NCBI GenBank assembly: GCA_910587665.1
Contig: CAJUMZ010000013.1
Location: forward strand, 10,439 to 74,438
Reading direction: 5' to 3'
Origin: an uncultured Muribaculum sp.
GTDB taxonomy: Bacteria > Bacteroidota > Bacteroidia > Bacteroidales > Muribaculaceae
DNA: 64,000 bases
The translations under genes were made by a program, and so were the position numbers. A model generated the notes under the pieces. That model saw only the letters and a program-made list of their open reading frames with translations, was not told the origin of the DNA and did not search any database. Positions 40,903 through 49,692 of this stretch are shown here, one piece after another. Position 1 is the first letter of the stretch; each line of letters begins with the position of its first letter.

Positions 40903-42414
40903 TTATTTCATTATATCACGAATCGCCATGCCGACACAATCAGCCACATCGGAGGCAAGCACTCCGTACTCGCCATGCAGCTCGGCAGCAAGCGAACCGG
41001 CATATCCATGGATATAAGCCCCGAGTGTGGCGGCGAGGTCGGGAGAATACCCTTGTGCAAGCAGTCCGGCAATTATGCCCGTAAGCACATCCCCGCTCCC
41101 CGGAGTGGCAAGTGCGGGAGAGCCGCTTGCCGTAAAGAATAGTCGGTGATCAGGGCGCACGACAGTGGTATAATGTCCTTTAAGAAGAATCACTATATTA
41201 TATGTCTGAGCCTTCTGCATTGCCGTCATGATACGTGCTTCCTGAGACATGTGTTCACCAAACAGACGATCAAACTCACCCGCATGTGGCGTGATTACCG
41301 ACATGGGTGGAATTGTGTCAAGGATCATCGGACGCTGTGCGATGCAGTTTAGCCCGTCGGCATCAATAAGCAAAGGTCTGGTGGATTGATTGACAAAAGT
41401 CTCCACTGCCCTTACCGTAAGATCATGGGTCCCCATGCCGGGACCAAGGGCGATGGCATCATATTGATGGCGGAGAGTGATCTCAGTGATACCGCTGTCA
41501 TTGTGGTCAACCTGCACCATAGCCTCAGGCACAGATGTCTGCATGACCGGAAAACCGCAACGAGGCACATGCAAGGTAAGCTTTCCTACCCCTGCACGCA
41601 AAGCGCCGCGTGCCGCAAGCTGTGCCGCGCCAAGCATACCATAGCTTCCGGCTACAATCAACGCCGAACCATAATCAGCCTTTGACGAGAATTCGCCTCG
41701 TTGGTGAAGCACCCGGCGGCCATCATGCTTCTCTAACAAGAAAAACTGAGTAGTGGTATTTTTTATCTCCGACGAACTCATACCTATGTCAAGCACTTTC
41801 CACTCTCCGAGAAACTCTGCATTGTCAGAGATGAAAAAAGCGAGCCGAGGAAACTGAATGGCAAGCGTCAGATCAGCATGAACGATATTACGACGCAGAT
41901 TATTTTCATTCCACTCGGCAAACAATCCGGAGGGAACGTCGATTGAGACAATCTTTGCCTTTGAATTGTTGATATAATCTACAAGTGAACGGAATCCGCC
42001 GGTAAGCGACTCTCTCAATCCGGAGCCAAACAATCCGTCAATCACCACCGCTCCGGGAGTGATCACCGGCGGGGTAAAGTCGCCGGTCACTTCAATGAAA
42101 TTGACATTGCCAAGTTCGAGAAGCCGTTTTTTAGCATAGACACAACCCTCGCTAAGCCGGTTGAACACATTGAAAAGAAGCACCTCCACAGTATAGCCCT
42201 GCTCTATAAGCAACCGTGACACGACAAGCGCGTCGGCACCGTTGTTGCCATGACCGGCAAACACCCATACTTTCTTATCAGAAGTCCAGCGTGTCACAAT
42301 CTCGGCTGTAATCGCCGCTGCCGCCCGCTCTATCAGCGCGGTCGATGCCACCCCCTCTTTCTCGATAGTATATTGCTCGATAGATCTTATCTGTTCGTTA
42401 GTAAATATTTTCAT
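40903..42414 (-). CDS. nnr: Bifunctional NAD(P)HX epimerase/dehydratase
   Basis: This 503-residue repair enzyme restores NAD(P)H from its hydrated, damaged form. Residues 1-215 are the epimerase (YjeF_N) domain with FAGHGNNGADALVVSRLL and SIDVPSGLF. Residues 225-500 are the ADP-dependent dehydratase domain (ribokinase-like) with GSYGMLGAAQLAARGALRAG, LGPGMGTHDL, TPHAGEFDRLFG and GSGDVLTGIIAGLLAQG. The fusion order is the usual bacterial one. It is divergent from hpt. Confidence 0.95.
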   Translation of the reverse strand: MKIFTNEQIRSIEQYTIEKEGVASTALIERAAAAITAEIVTRWTSDKKVWVFAGHGNNGADALVVSRLLIEQGYTVEVLLFNVFNRLSEGCVYAKKRLLELGNVNFIEVTGDFTPPVITPGAVVIDGLFGSGLRESLTGGFRSLVDYINNSKAKIVSIDVPSGLFAEWNENNLRRNIVHADLTLAIQFPRLAFFISDNAEFLGEWKVLDIGMSSSEIKNTTTQFFLLEKHDGRRVLHQRGEFSSKADYGSALIVAGSYGMLGAAQLAARGALRAGVGKLTLHVPRCGFPVMQTSVPEAMVQVDHNDSGITEITLRHQYDAIALGPGMGTHDLTVRAVETFVNQSTRPLLIDADGLNCIAQRPMILDTIPPMSVITPHAGEFDRLFGEHMSQEARIMTAMQKAQTYNIVILLKGHYTTVVRPDHRLFFTASGSPALATPGSGDVLTGIIAGLLAQGYSPDLAATLGAYIHGYAGSLAAELHGEYGVLASDVADCVGMAIRDIMK

Positions 42415-42456
42415 CTCTGATAAAGAATATTTAAACGGCTCATGTTAAGCCAGCCA

Positions 42457-42464
42457 CAAATTTA
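42457..42464 (-). promoter_or_regulatory. Possible -7 element for nnr
   Basis: Minus-strand TAAATTTG lies about 43 bases before the nnr start. No -33 partner was identified. Confidence 0.35.
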
Positions 42465-42498
42465 CAAAAATATATGGCGAGAAATGGCAAAAAATGCG

Positions 42499-42506
42499 TA
42501 AATTTG
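42499..42506 (+). promoter_or_regulatory. Possible -7 element for hpt
   Basis: TAAATTTG lies 19 bases before the hpt ATG at 42525 and fits the consensus. The -33 region does not show TTG at 19-20 bases. Confidence 0.4.
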
Positions 42507-42524
42507 CGCAAACAAAAAGGAACA

Positions 42525-43067
42525 ATGGATAAAGTGACTTACAATGGCTTGACATTTGAGCCTTATATCACTCATGAAACTATACAATGCCGCATCAACG
42601 AGATAGCGGCACAGATAAACAAGGACTACGCAGGTAAACAGCCCCTGTTCCTGTGCGTCCTTACCGGTGCATTCCCATTTGCAGCCGATCTATTCCGGTC
42701 GGTCGACATCGATGCCGAAATCTCTTTCATACGTCTTAAGAGTTATGAAGGCACCTCAACTTCCGGAAAAGTAAAGGAAGTAATGGGTCTTACCGAAGAT
42801 CTTACCGGAAGAGATGTAATTATCGTGGAAGATATAATCGACACCGGCGCAACGATCAAAAAGCTTGTGGAAGACCTTAAGGCTAAAAATCCCGCCTCCA
42901 TAAAGGTAGCCACACTACTGCTTAAGCCGGAGTCATTGAAACATAAGCTCGAGCCGGACTACGTAGGATTCACCATCGAGCCGAAATTCATAATCGGCTT
43001 CGGCCTTGACCTTGACGGTCTTGCCCGTAACCTGCGCGACATATACCAGCTCAGGCAGGAATCGTAA
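42525..43067 (+). CDS. hpt: Hypoxanthine phosphoribosyltransferase
   Basis: This 180-residue purine salvage enzyme joins hypoxanthine or guanine to PRPP. The PRPP-binding loop VEDIIDTGATIKKLV is intact, as are VLTGAFPFAADLFR (loop I) and PDYVGFTIEPKFIIGFGLD near the C-terminus. ATG 42525 (MDKVTYN) is chosen; the frame from 42474 extends through the promoter. adk follows 67 bases later, a common purine pairing in Bacteroidetes. Confidence 0.95.
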   Translation: MDKVTYNGLTFEPYITHETIQCRINEIAAQINKDYAGKQPLFLCVLTGAFPFAADLFRSVDIDAEISFIRLKSYEGTSTSGKVKEVMGLTEDLTGRDVIIVEDIIDTGATIKKLVEDLKAKNPASIKVATLLLKPESLKHKLEPDYVGFTIEPKFIIGFGLDLDGLARNLRDIYQLRQES

Positions 43068-43133
43068 ACAAAAACCTATGTTATCCTCTCAAAATAATTG
43101 GGAGTATCTATTCAATATATTTTAATTCTTGTC

Positions 43134-43712
43134 ATGTTTAATATTGTTATTTTCGGTGCCCCCGGGAGTGGAAAAGGCACCCAAAGTGAACGTCTCATTG
43201 ACGAGTACGGATTATACCACATTTCAACCGGTGAAGTGCTCCGTGACCATATTGCACGCGGTACCGACCTGGGAAAAGTTGCAGACACCTATATTTCACA
43301 AGGTCAGTTAATACCCGACGATCTCATGGTCGACATACTCGCCCATGTGCTCGACAACAACCCGGAGACAACAAAAGGCGTGATATTTGACGGATTTCCC
43401 CGCACTATCCCCCAGGCAAAGGCTTTGAAGAAAATGCTTGCCGACCGCAATTCAAAAGTACATGCAGTCGTAGGGCTTGAGGTTGATGACAAGGAACTTG
43501 TTGACCGACTTATCAAGCGTGGACAGGAATCGGGTCGCAGCGACGATAACCTCGACACGATCAACCGACGCCTTGAAGTATATCACAACCAGACATCTCC
43601 TCTACGCGAATACTACCAGAGCGAAGGAAAGTATCATGCAATACCGGGAAGCGGCAAGGTTGACGAGATATTCAACACGATAAAGACTTCCCTGAAAAAA
43701 GTACAGGAATAA
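43134..43712 (+). CDS. adk: Adenylate kinase
   Basis: This 192-residue enzyme balances ATP, ADP and AMP. The P-loop GAPGSGKGTQS, the AMP site YHISTGEVLRDHI and FDGFPRTIPQAKAL, and the short lid with LIKRGQESGRSDDN mark a short-type adenylate kinase lacking the long zinc lid, usual in Bacteroidetes. ATG 43134 (MFNIVIFGAPGSGKG) is used. Confidence 0.96.
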   Translation: MFNIVIFGAPGSGKGTQSERLIDEYGLYHISTGEVLRDHIARGTDLGKVADTYISQGQLIPDDLMVDILAHVLDNNPETTKGVIFDGFPRTIPQAKALKKMLADRNSKVHAVVGLEVDDKELVDRLIKRGQESGRSDDNLDTINRRLEVYHNQTSPLREYYQSEGKYHAIPGSGKVDEIFNTIKTSLKKVQE

Positions 43713-43727
43713 CTTAGTATTACCCGA

Positions 43728-44312
43728 ATGCCAATGGAAGAAAGCCCGATAAATTCCGCGCTGTCAGACATATATGACGTCTTGTCGCGTAATGAGCTTG
43801 TAGAGGCTTCAATGCTTGCCGAAGAAGTCATGGGCGACATATTCCGTCAATGGCAAAAGCATAAGGGCGACAACGAGGCATGTGAACTCGTTGCCGCCAC
43901 TTGTGCATATGTTGCAGTGATGACCGCGATGCAGCGTCATCAGGAAGCCTACGCGGCATGTATGACCGCTTTCGCCTATACGGCATCATGTCATGTAGAC
44001 CCTTCAGGGCTACTGTCTCTCAGCCTCATGACATGGAAGATACTTGAAGAGACACTCAACTCAACGCGCCCCGCCGATGACAGCCGTGCTCGCGAGCATG
44101 TTGCAGCAATCACCTCCAACCTCGGCAGCCTTATGTATAAATATTATTATGCCACAGGATATGACAATCCCGATGATCCGGCACTTCCCGAGGCATATCA
44201 GGCATTGCGCGTAATCACCGGGCTTGTGGAGATCGACCCCAAGCTTAATGACACGACCAAGGCAATAAGCCAATTGTTGCGTCATAGCGAAGCCACGGGG
44301 CTTATCCAGTAA
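43728..44312 (+). CDS. Unrecognised helical protein after adk
   Basis: This 194-residue soluble protein has no signal peptide or membrane helix. It appears all-helical, with alternating hydrophobic and acidic stretches (ALSDIYDVLSRNELVEASML, YVAVMTAMQRHQEAYAACM), reminiscent of TPR-like repeats. No known family was recognised. It starts 15 bases after adk and likely shares its transcript. It converges on the esterase gene with three bases between. Confidence 0.65.
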   Translation: MPMEESPINSALSDIYDVLSRNELVEASMLAEEVMGDIFRQWQKHKGDNEACELVAATCAYVAVMTAMQRHQEAYAACMTAFAYTASCHVDPSGLLSLSLMTWKILEETLNSTRPADDSRAREHVAAITSNLGSLMYKYYYATGYDNPDDPALPEAYQALRVITGLVEIDPKLNDTTKAISQLLRHSEATGLIQ

Positions 44313-44315
44313 TTC

Positions 44316-45614
44316 CTACTTAAGATTCTCCATAATCCAACGGTAGTGACCGCGCTCGGTCTCTTCCGAGGTCCAATGCTCGTTAATCGGAGTAATCAAT
44401 GCTTCTTTTGGCGAGGGGATGAGATTATATACGATGTAGCCTGTCGATGGGGGGCAAGTGTCATCGTTATATCCCCATGCCATTCTCACCGGGCATTTAA
44501 GGTTGCGTGCAAAATTCACAACGTCGTAATACCGGTAAGTACGCAATAACTCGGGTGTAGCAAGCGATGGATCTTTTCGTATATGATGCGGGTATCCCCC
44601 GCCCTTGCCGTCAACATAACGCGACATATCGGATAACGCCGGATGATTGGCGGCACAGCCTGTGACCCGCGGGTCAAGCATAGCGGTCGTGATAGCAAGA
44701 GCCCCGCCTTGACTACCCCCTTGGGTAAACAGATTCCTGCCATCCCACTCCGGAAGCGAGGCAAGCAGGTCGAGGAAACGACGGCATCCGAGATAGACAT
44801 CCTTCATATAATATGTGTCGGGATCCTCAACCCCGGTAAGAAGATACTCTCCGATCTCCTTACGGTGGGTCGCAAACTGCTCTTCAGACAATTCGGGATG
44901 AAGCCCGTGAATCTCGATTTCAAGACGTATCACTCCGCCCTCGCCATAATAACGGTGACGCATAGGATCCTTGATTGTCTTAACACCTGCGCCGGGAGGC
45001 GTGAGCACGGCAGGATACTTTCCGCCACCCTTCGGAATAAAAAGATAGCCATACATAGCCCTACCATCGGGATTAAGCTGAAGCTTTACAAGAGAGCATG
45101 ACATTTTATCAGTAGAATATTTTTCCACAGGCTCCGAGGTATATGTGAGCGGAAACAGCTTGTCTTTTTCCACTGCATCCCGCCAATAGTCAAGGAAATC
45201 GTCGGGTTGTTGAGTGTAAGGCTGCAAAAGTTCAGGAGAAAAACCAACCTTTACATGATGTGATCTCTTCACACCATCTATTACAGCTGTCAATCTCAAG
45301 TCACGGAAACCTGGCTCGTTCATCGTGCCCATGTCAAGGGAAGCCTTCCCATCCTTTAGCGACAGCTTGCCGGAAGTGTCAGCCGGCATCTCATCGTCAC
45401 CGATAGCATAGTCGACTGTAAGGGTGTCGACAGGCATACCATAGCGATACAGCTGAATGTCAATGACAGCATTTTCACCGGTCTTATAGAGCCAGTCGGA
45501 ATGATCGGGCACAGTAACCCACAACATGTCGTCGCGATAGGGATAGTTTTCAGCCATCGCAAAGATTCCTGTAATCAGCGACAGGATTGTCAAAGAAGAT
45601 TTTATCAGATTCAT
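44316..45614 (-). CDS. Exported CE7-like acetylxylan esterase
   Basis: This 432-residue protein has a signal peptide (MNLIKSSLTILSLITGIFAMA). An N-terminal beta domain covers residues about 22-130. The alpha/beta-hydrolase domain after it has the nucleophile in TQGGSQGGALA, the acid in MAWGYNDDTCPP and the His in INEHWTSEE or ERGHYRW. These match the acetyl xylan esterase (AXE1/CE7) family. It probably deacetylates oligosaccharides in the periplasm. No SusC/SusD genes are near. Confidence 0.87.
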   Translation of the reverse strand: MNLIKSSLTILSLITGIFAMAENYPYRDDMLWVTVPDHSDWLYKTGENAVIDIQLYRYGMPVDTLTVDYAIGDDEMPADTSGKLSLKDGKASLDMGTMNEPGFRDLRLTAVIDGVKRSHHVKVGFSPELLQPYTQQPDDFLDYWRDAVEKDKLFPLTYTSEPVEKYSTDKMSCSLVKLQLNPDGRAMYGYLFIPKGGGKYPAVLTPPGAGVKTIKDPMRHRYYGEGGVIRLEIEIHGLHPELSEEQFATHRKEIGEYLLTGVEDPDTYYMKDVYLGCRRFLDLLASLPEWDGRNLFTQGGSQGGALAITTAMLDPRVTGCAANHPALSDMSRYVDGKGGGYPHHIRKDPSLATPELLRTYRYYDVVNFARNLKCPVRMAWGYNDDTCPPSTGYIVYNLIPSPKEALITPINEHWTSEETERGHYRWIMENLK

Positions 45615-45640
45615 GGTTAAAAGATTAGATATAATATAAA

Positions 45641-45670
45641 GAGGACACACTTTTTGCATTGTGTGTCCTC
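45641..45670 (-). terminator. Terminator of the beta-barrel protein gene
   Basis: GAGGACACAC (45641-45650) and GTGTGTCCTC (45661-45670) form a perfect ten-base stem. On the minus strand it is followed by a TTTATATT tail. It lies 21 bases past the stop of the gene at 45692-46303. Confidence 0.75.
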
Positions 45671-45691
45671 AGTTTAATCGACAGTTCAGTA

Positions 45692-46303
45692 TCAGAACAG
45701 ATATGCAGCTGTAATAGTCCAGAAGCGGTCTTTACCCTTGACATCCACAGTCTCAATTTCACCGACATATTTAACGGCGCTATTGATGCCAAATCCATAG
45801 CTTGCAGCAACCTGAATATGCTTGATCAGCTCAACGCCAAGACCGAAGTTCCATGAAACGTCACACTTTTTACGCTTCATGTCATCAATCGTCTGCTTGC
45901 TGCAAAGGAAATCAAATTCAGGGCCTGTAGTAATAAACGGAGTAATTATGTTACCGACAGCAGGAATACCGATCTTCCACTTCAAGTTAATAGGTATACC
46001 GATATAGTTACGATTGTTTTTCTCAACAATAGTCTCTCCATCATCAACATATTTGTTGACACCTTCACGACGCACATACATCACTGAAGCATCAACGCCA
46101 ACACCGATAATGGGAACAGTAAACTCAGCCATAAGACCGCCGGTGAAACCGGTGCGATTTTCGGCATCAAACATTTTGTTATCCAAGTGGAGCTGATTGA
46201 CAGTAATACCGACGCGAGGACCGATATGGAACTGGGCGGCAGCGGGAACCGAGAAGCCGGCGATCATAACGACAGCCAATAATAAAGATTTAATAGTCTT
46301 CAT
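45692..46303 (-). CDS. PorT-like outer membrane beta-barrel protein
   Basis: This 203-residue protein has a signal peptide (MKTIKSLLLAVVMIAGFSVPAAAQ) and amphipathic beta strands ending in an aromatic (FWTITAAYLF), as expected for an outer membrane barrel. FHIGPRVGITVNQLHLDNK, RTGFTGGLMAEF and YIGIPINLKWKI are strands of the PorT/OmpW-like eight-stranded 'outer membrane beta-barrel' family common in Bacteroidetes. Its exact role is unknown. Confidence 0.85.
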   Translation of the reverse strand: MKTIKSLLLAVVMIAGFSVPAAAQFHIGPRVGITVNQLHLDNKMFDAENRTGFTGGLMAEFTVPIIGVGVDASVMYVRREGVNKYVDDGETIVEKNNRNYIGIPINLKWKIGIPAVGNIITPFITTGPEFDFLCSKQTIDDMKRKKCDVSWNFGLGVELIKHIQVAASYGFGINSAVKYVGEIETVDVKGKDRFWTITAAYLF

Positions 46304-46433
46304 AATATATAATTAATTAATGATTATGATAAGTGTCATTTTTAAACAATGACACGACCGCCCATTTTTACGGGAGCGATCGCGCCATAATAAGTTTTGA
46401 TAATTTCCAAATTAACAGGTAACGTAATCCCTA

Positions 46434-46706
46434 TTAGTTCAATTTATTAGAAATTTCAGCACCCGGCTTAAATTTAACGACCTTGCGAGCCGGAATGTCG
46501 ATAGTCTCTTTAGTGCGGGGGTTAATGCCGGTGCGGGCAGCTTTTTCGGCTACAGAGAAAGTACCGAAACCGATGAGTGCCACTTTGTCATTGTTTTCCA
46601 AAGCGCCGGCGATAGCATCAAGGCATGCGTCAAGAGCGTTTTTTGCATCTACTTTAGTCAGGTTTGCTTTTTCAGCAATCGCATTGACGAGGTCTGTTTT
46701 ATTCAT
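46434..46706 (-). CDS. HU family DNA-binding protein
   Basis: This 90-residue histone-like protein bends and packs DNA as a dimer. MNKTDLVNAIAEKANLTK begins the family. The core GFGTFSVAEKAARTGINPRT with the DNA-contacting proline arm (NPRTKETIDIP) is intact, ending KPGAEISNKLN. A single-gene unit with its own promoter. Confidence 0.97.
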   Translation of the reverse strand: MNKTDLVNAIAEKANLTKVDAKNALDACLDAIAGALENNDKVALIGFGTFSVAEKAARTGINPRTKETIDIPARKVVKFKPGAEISNKLN

Positions 46707-46749
46707 AACTGTGTTTTTAAAAAATAGATTTACGTTGTATTAATTGTTA

Positions 46750-46757
46750 CAAATATA
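46750..46757 (-). promoter_or_regulatory. Probable -7 element for HU gene
   Basis: Minus-strand TATATTTG lies about 44 bases before the HU start, in very AT-rich sequence that may act as an UP-like element. No TTG was found 19-20 bases upstream. Confidence 0.4.
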
Positions 46758-46862
46758 GATGTAAATTTTTAAATAAAAGTATTTTTCTTAAAAAAAATGC
46801 GAAATTTCCCTCTAAAAGGGTTCAAAATACGCATACAAGGTCAAATAACGGGATATTTTCCC

Positions 46863-46870
46863 TAAATTTG
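46863..46870 (+). promoter_or_regulatory. Possible -7 element for the rhomboid operon
   Basis: TAAATTTG lies 30 bases before the first rhomboid ATG at 46900. The -33 region is unclear. Confidence 0.4.
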
Positions 46871-46899
46871 CATCAAAAAATAACCAAACAAGATAGTTA

Positions 46900-47673
46900 A
46901 TGATACGAAACAGCGGCTCATTTTTCAGCGCGATTCCACCGGTAACTAAAAATCTCATCATTATCAATTTTATAATCTGGTTGGCAATGATGCTTATGCC
47001 GAGGAACGTAGGAGCCAATTTGACAGAGTATGGAGGTCTCCACTACATCGGGGCTTCGGACTTCAATATAGCTCAGATCGTGACCTACATGTTCATCCAT
47101 TCGACCAATGGCATCGCTCACCTTTTTTTCAACATGTTCACCTTGTTCATGTTTGGTATCACTCTTGAACGTGTGCTTGGCGGAAAGCGCTTCCTGTTCT
47201 ATTATCTGTCGTGTGGCATAGGCGCCGCAATCATCCAGGAAGCCACCTGGGCGATGATGATAGGCTCTTTTGTCAACAACAACCTTGAGATGACGATAGC
47301 CAATTTCGCACATGCCAACGGTCTCAGCATGGAGCAGGCTTACCAATATGTAAGCCCGGCGCAGCTTGCCTCGCTCCGTGCCCAGATTGAAAACGCACTT
47401 GTCACGGTCGGTGCATCGGGAGCCATCTACGGAGTGCTTCTCGCTTTCGGCATGATCTTCCCCAACCGCCCGCTATATCTTATGTTTGTGCCGGTGCCGA
47501 TAAAAGCCAAATGGATGGTAATCGGTTACGGTCTTATCGAGCTTGCCCTCGGGCTTGGCTCGGCAAAAGACGGCATAGCACATTTCGCACATCTCGGCGG
47601 CATGATATTCGGAGTACTAATGATTCTATACTGGAAGCATAAAGGCATAATCAACAGGAATGGGTATTATTGA
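46900..47673 (+). CDS. Rhomboid family intramembrane serine protease
   Basis: This 257-residue protein has six or seven hydrophobic segments. The rhomboid marks are present: HLFFNMFTLFMFG in helix 2, the catalytic Ser in GASGAIYGVL and the catalytic His in HFAHLGGMIFG. Rhomboids cut membrane proteins within or near the bilayer. A soluble, mostly helical insert lies between helices 3 and 4 (about residues 120-160). It overlaps the second rhomboid gene by 14 bases. Confidence 0.93.
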   Translation: MIRNSGSFFSAIPPVTKNLIIINFIIWLAMMLMPRNVGANLTEYGGLHYIGASDFNIAQIVTYMFIHSTNGIAHLFFNMFTLFMFGITLERVLGGKRFLFYYLSCGIGAAIIQEATWAMMIGSFVNNNLEMTIANFAHANGLSMEQAYQYVSPAQLASLRAQIENALVTVGASGAIYGVLLAFGMIFPNRPLYLMFVPVPIKAKWMVIGYGLIELALGLGSAKDGIAHFAHLGGMIFGVLMILYWKHKGIINRNGYY

Positions 47674-48520
47674 TCGTCTGAAATATCAATGGGCTACCGG
47701 CTCCATGTTGGTGAAGCTTATCTTCATCAACATTGCCGTGTTTGTAGTCCTTCATATCGTCACTCTCGTACTGATGTTTGCCGGCATATCCGCAAATACC
47801 GTACTACAGGAGGTAGAACTGCCGTCATACCTTCCAGCAATACTTGAACGGCCCTGGACAATCATCACATACATGTTTGCCCAGTACGACTTGTTTCACA
47901 TCCTGTTCAACATGCTTTGGCTATATTGGTTTGGAGTTATATTCCTGCTTGCCGATACATCCAAGCGCATGCTCGCACTATACATATACTGCGGACTCGG
48001 AGGTGCGTTACTCTTCATTACATACTATAACGCCATGGACATGCGTGGATTGCTGATAGGCTCATCGGCTTCAGTAATCGGCATTGTGACGGCGACCGCA
48101 ATCCGACACCCCGACTATAAAATGGGACTGCTTTTTATAGGAGAGATATCCCTAAAATGGTTGGCGGTAATTACTATCGCAATAGACATGTTCAGTATAG
48201 GAGGAAGCAATGCCGGAGGACATGTCGCCCATATAGGCGGCGCGATCATCGGTGCCGTTTATGCCGTGGCTCAGAAAAAGGGCTTCGACATCACCCGACC
48301 GTTTAACTCCCTACTCGATGGAGCCTCAAACCTGTGGAAGAGGCTCTCTGCCCCACGGAAAAAAGCCGGACCGGCAAGCAAAGGTGCAACAACCAACCGC
48401 CATGACGACGAAGCCACGCTTGATGATATTCTCGACAAGGTAAAGAAATCGGGCTACGGCGGACTGTCAAAAGAAGAGAAACAGAAACTGTTTGACGTAA
48501 GCAGACGTATAAAACGATGA
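47660..48520 (+). CDS. Second rhomboid family protein with C-terminal extension
   Basis: This 286-residue protein has the same core with HILFNMLWLYWFG, GSSASVIGIV for the Ser region and HVAHIGGAIIG for the His region. The residue after the catalytic Ser is Ala in place of the usual Gly. A basic cytoplasmic tail of about 80 residues ends in a helical LDDILDKVKKSGYGGLSKEE motif, resembling the DUF6576-type tail on Bacteroidetes rhomboids. It overlaps both its neighbours and is not a simple copy of the first rhomboid. Confidence 0.9.
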   Translation: MGIIDRLKYQWATGSMLVKLIFINIAVFVVLHIVTLVLMFAGISANTVLQEVELPSYLPAILERPWTIITYMFAQYDLFHILFNMLWLYWFGVIFLLADTSKRMLALYIYCGLGGALLFITYYNAMDMRGLLIGSSASVIGIVTATAIRHPDYKMGLLFIGEISLKWLAVITIAIDMFSIGGSNAGGHVAHIGGAIIGAVYAVAQKKGFDITRPFNSLLDGASNLWKRLSAPRKKAGPASKGATTNRHDDEATLDDILDKVKKSGYGGLSKEEKQKLFDVSRRIKR

Positions 48521-49668
48521 ACCGGGTAGTCCACATAGGAAAACAGACATTCAAGACTATATGGATGTCAACTAACGTGGTCGTTGCCGCGATAACGGTC
48601 ATGTCGGCATATTGCGGATATATCAACCCGGACAAGATAGCCCTCGCGCAAGTCGCCAACATGCTATATCCGGGCTGGGTTACATTGTCATTGGCATTAT
48701 GTGTCGCCGACTTTTTCATATATCGAAAAAGCACATGGGTGGCAGGCGCCGGAATACTGCTTGGCATAGGTCCGCTGCTCGATATTTTTCCTCTCAATAT
48801 GAGACAAATAACAATATCGCCGGATGAGACCGAACGATCATTCACAGTGCTGACCTACAATACCTATGCTTTTAAAGACAATCAAAACGATAACCAAGTC
48901 ACCCCGGAAAACCGCACATTGTCAAACGTCCTCGCTACAGATGCCGATATAGTGTGCATCCAGGAAAGCGCAAATATCACAGGCACAAGACATGGCATAG
49001 GTACACGCGAACAACGTGACTCCATACGCCATCGTTATCCTTATATAATAGACACTCCTCACCTTGCCAGCGAAATGCTGCTGTCGAAATATCCCGTCAG
49101 GCTTATAGATACCCCACAACCTAACTGGGGAACAGGGCAATATGCAGCATACATTGTCGAGGCAGAGGGACACGAATTGCTTGTAGTAAACTGTCATCTT
49201 CAATCAATAGGACTCACTCCCGATGATAAGGAAGCCTACAGAGAATTGACTGACAAAGAGCTGCGCCCCACACGCAAGGAGCTGTCGCAAGTAAAGAGTG
49301 ACGTAATGCCTAAGCTTTTGACCGCATTCAAGATACGCGCCCAACAAGCGCGACATATCAAGCATTTTATCGACAGCATGGGCGTAAAGGATGTCATACT
49401 TGTCGGTGATTTCAATGATGTCGCCGGAAGCTATGCCTACCGAACAATAAGAAGCTGCGGATTAAAAGACGCATATGCCCAGACCGCATTCGGGCCTACG
49501 ATCACCTACAATTCAAGTCGATTCTATTTCCATATCGACCAGATATTTTATCGTGGCGACATGCGAGCCGTTTCGGTCAAGCGTGGCAAATCACGCAGTT
49601 CCGACCATTATCCGTTGTTGGCCACCTTTCTATGGGACTCTGCCGTACAAGAAAAAGAGATCAAATAA
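48517..49668 (+). CDS. Membrane-anchored endonuclease/exonuclease/phosphatase family protein
   Basis: This 383-residue protein has two or three N-terminal membrane helices (residues about 20-95) and an EEP fold after them. EEP marks: VLTYNTY, VCIQES (Glu), VNCHLQSIG, LVGDFND (Asp/Asn) and SDHYPLLATF (Asp-His). Family members cleave phosphodiesters in nucleic acids or lipids; membrane-bound ones in Bacteroidetes have unknown substrates. Coupled to the second rhomboid by ATGA overlap. Confidence 0.9.
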   Translation: MNRVVHIGKQTFKTIWMSTNVVVAAITVMSAYCGYINPDKIALAQVANMLYPGWVTLSLALCVADFFIYRKSTWVAGAGILLGIGPLLDIFPLNMRQITISPDETERSFTVLTYNTYAFKDNQNDNQVTPENRTLSNVLATDADIVCIQESANITGTRHGIGTREQRDSIRHRYPYIIDTPHLASEMLLSKYPVRLIDTPQPNWGTGQYAAYIVEAEGHELLVVNCHLQSIGLTPDDKEAYRELTDKELRPTRKELSQVKSDVMPKLLTAFKIRAQQARHIKHFIDSMGVKDVILVGDFNDVAGSYAYRTIRSCGLKDAYAQTAFGPTITYNSSRFYFHIDQIFYRGDMRAVSVKRGKSRSSDHYPLLATFLWDSAVQEKEIK

Positions 49669-49692
49669 TCACATTATATAACTAACTAAACA

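Noticed and set aside
47660..48520. Second rhomboid as a degenerate duplicate
   Set aside because: The catalytic Ser and His regions and the helix 2 motif are kept, and it has its own C-terminal tail, so it looks like a distinct functional gene.
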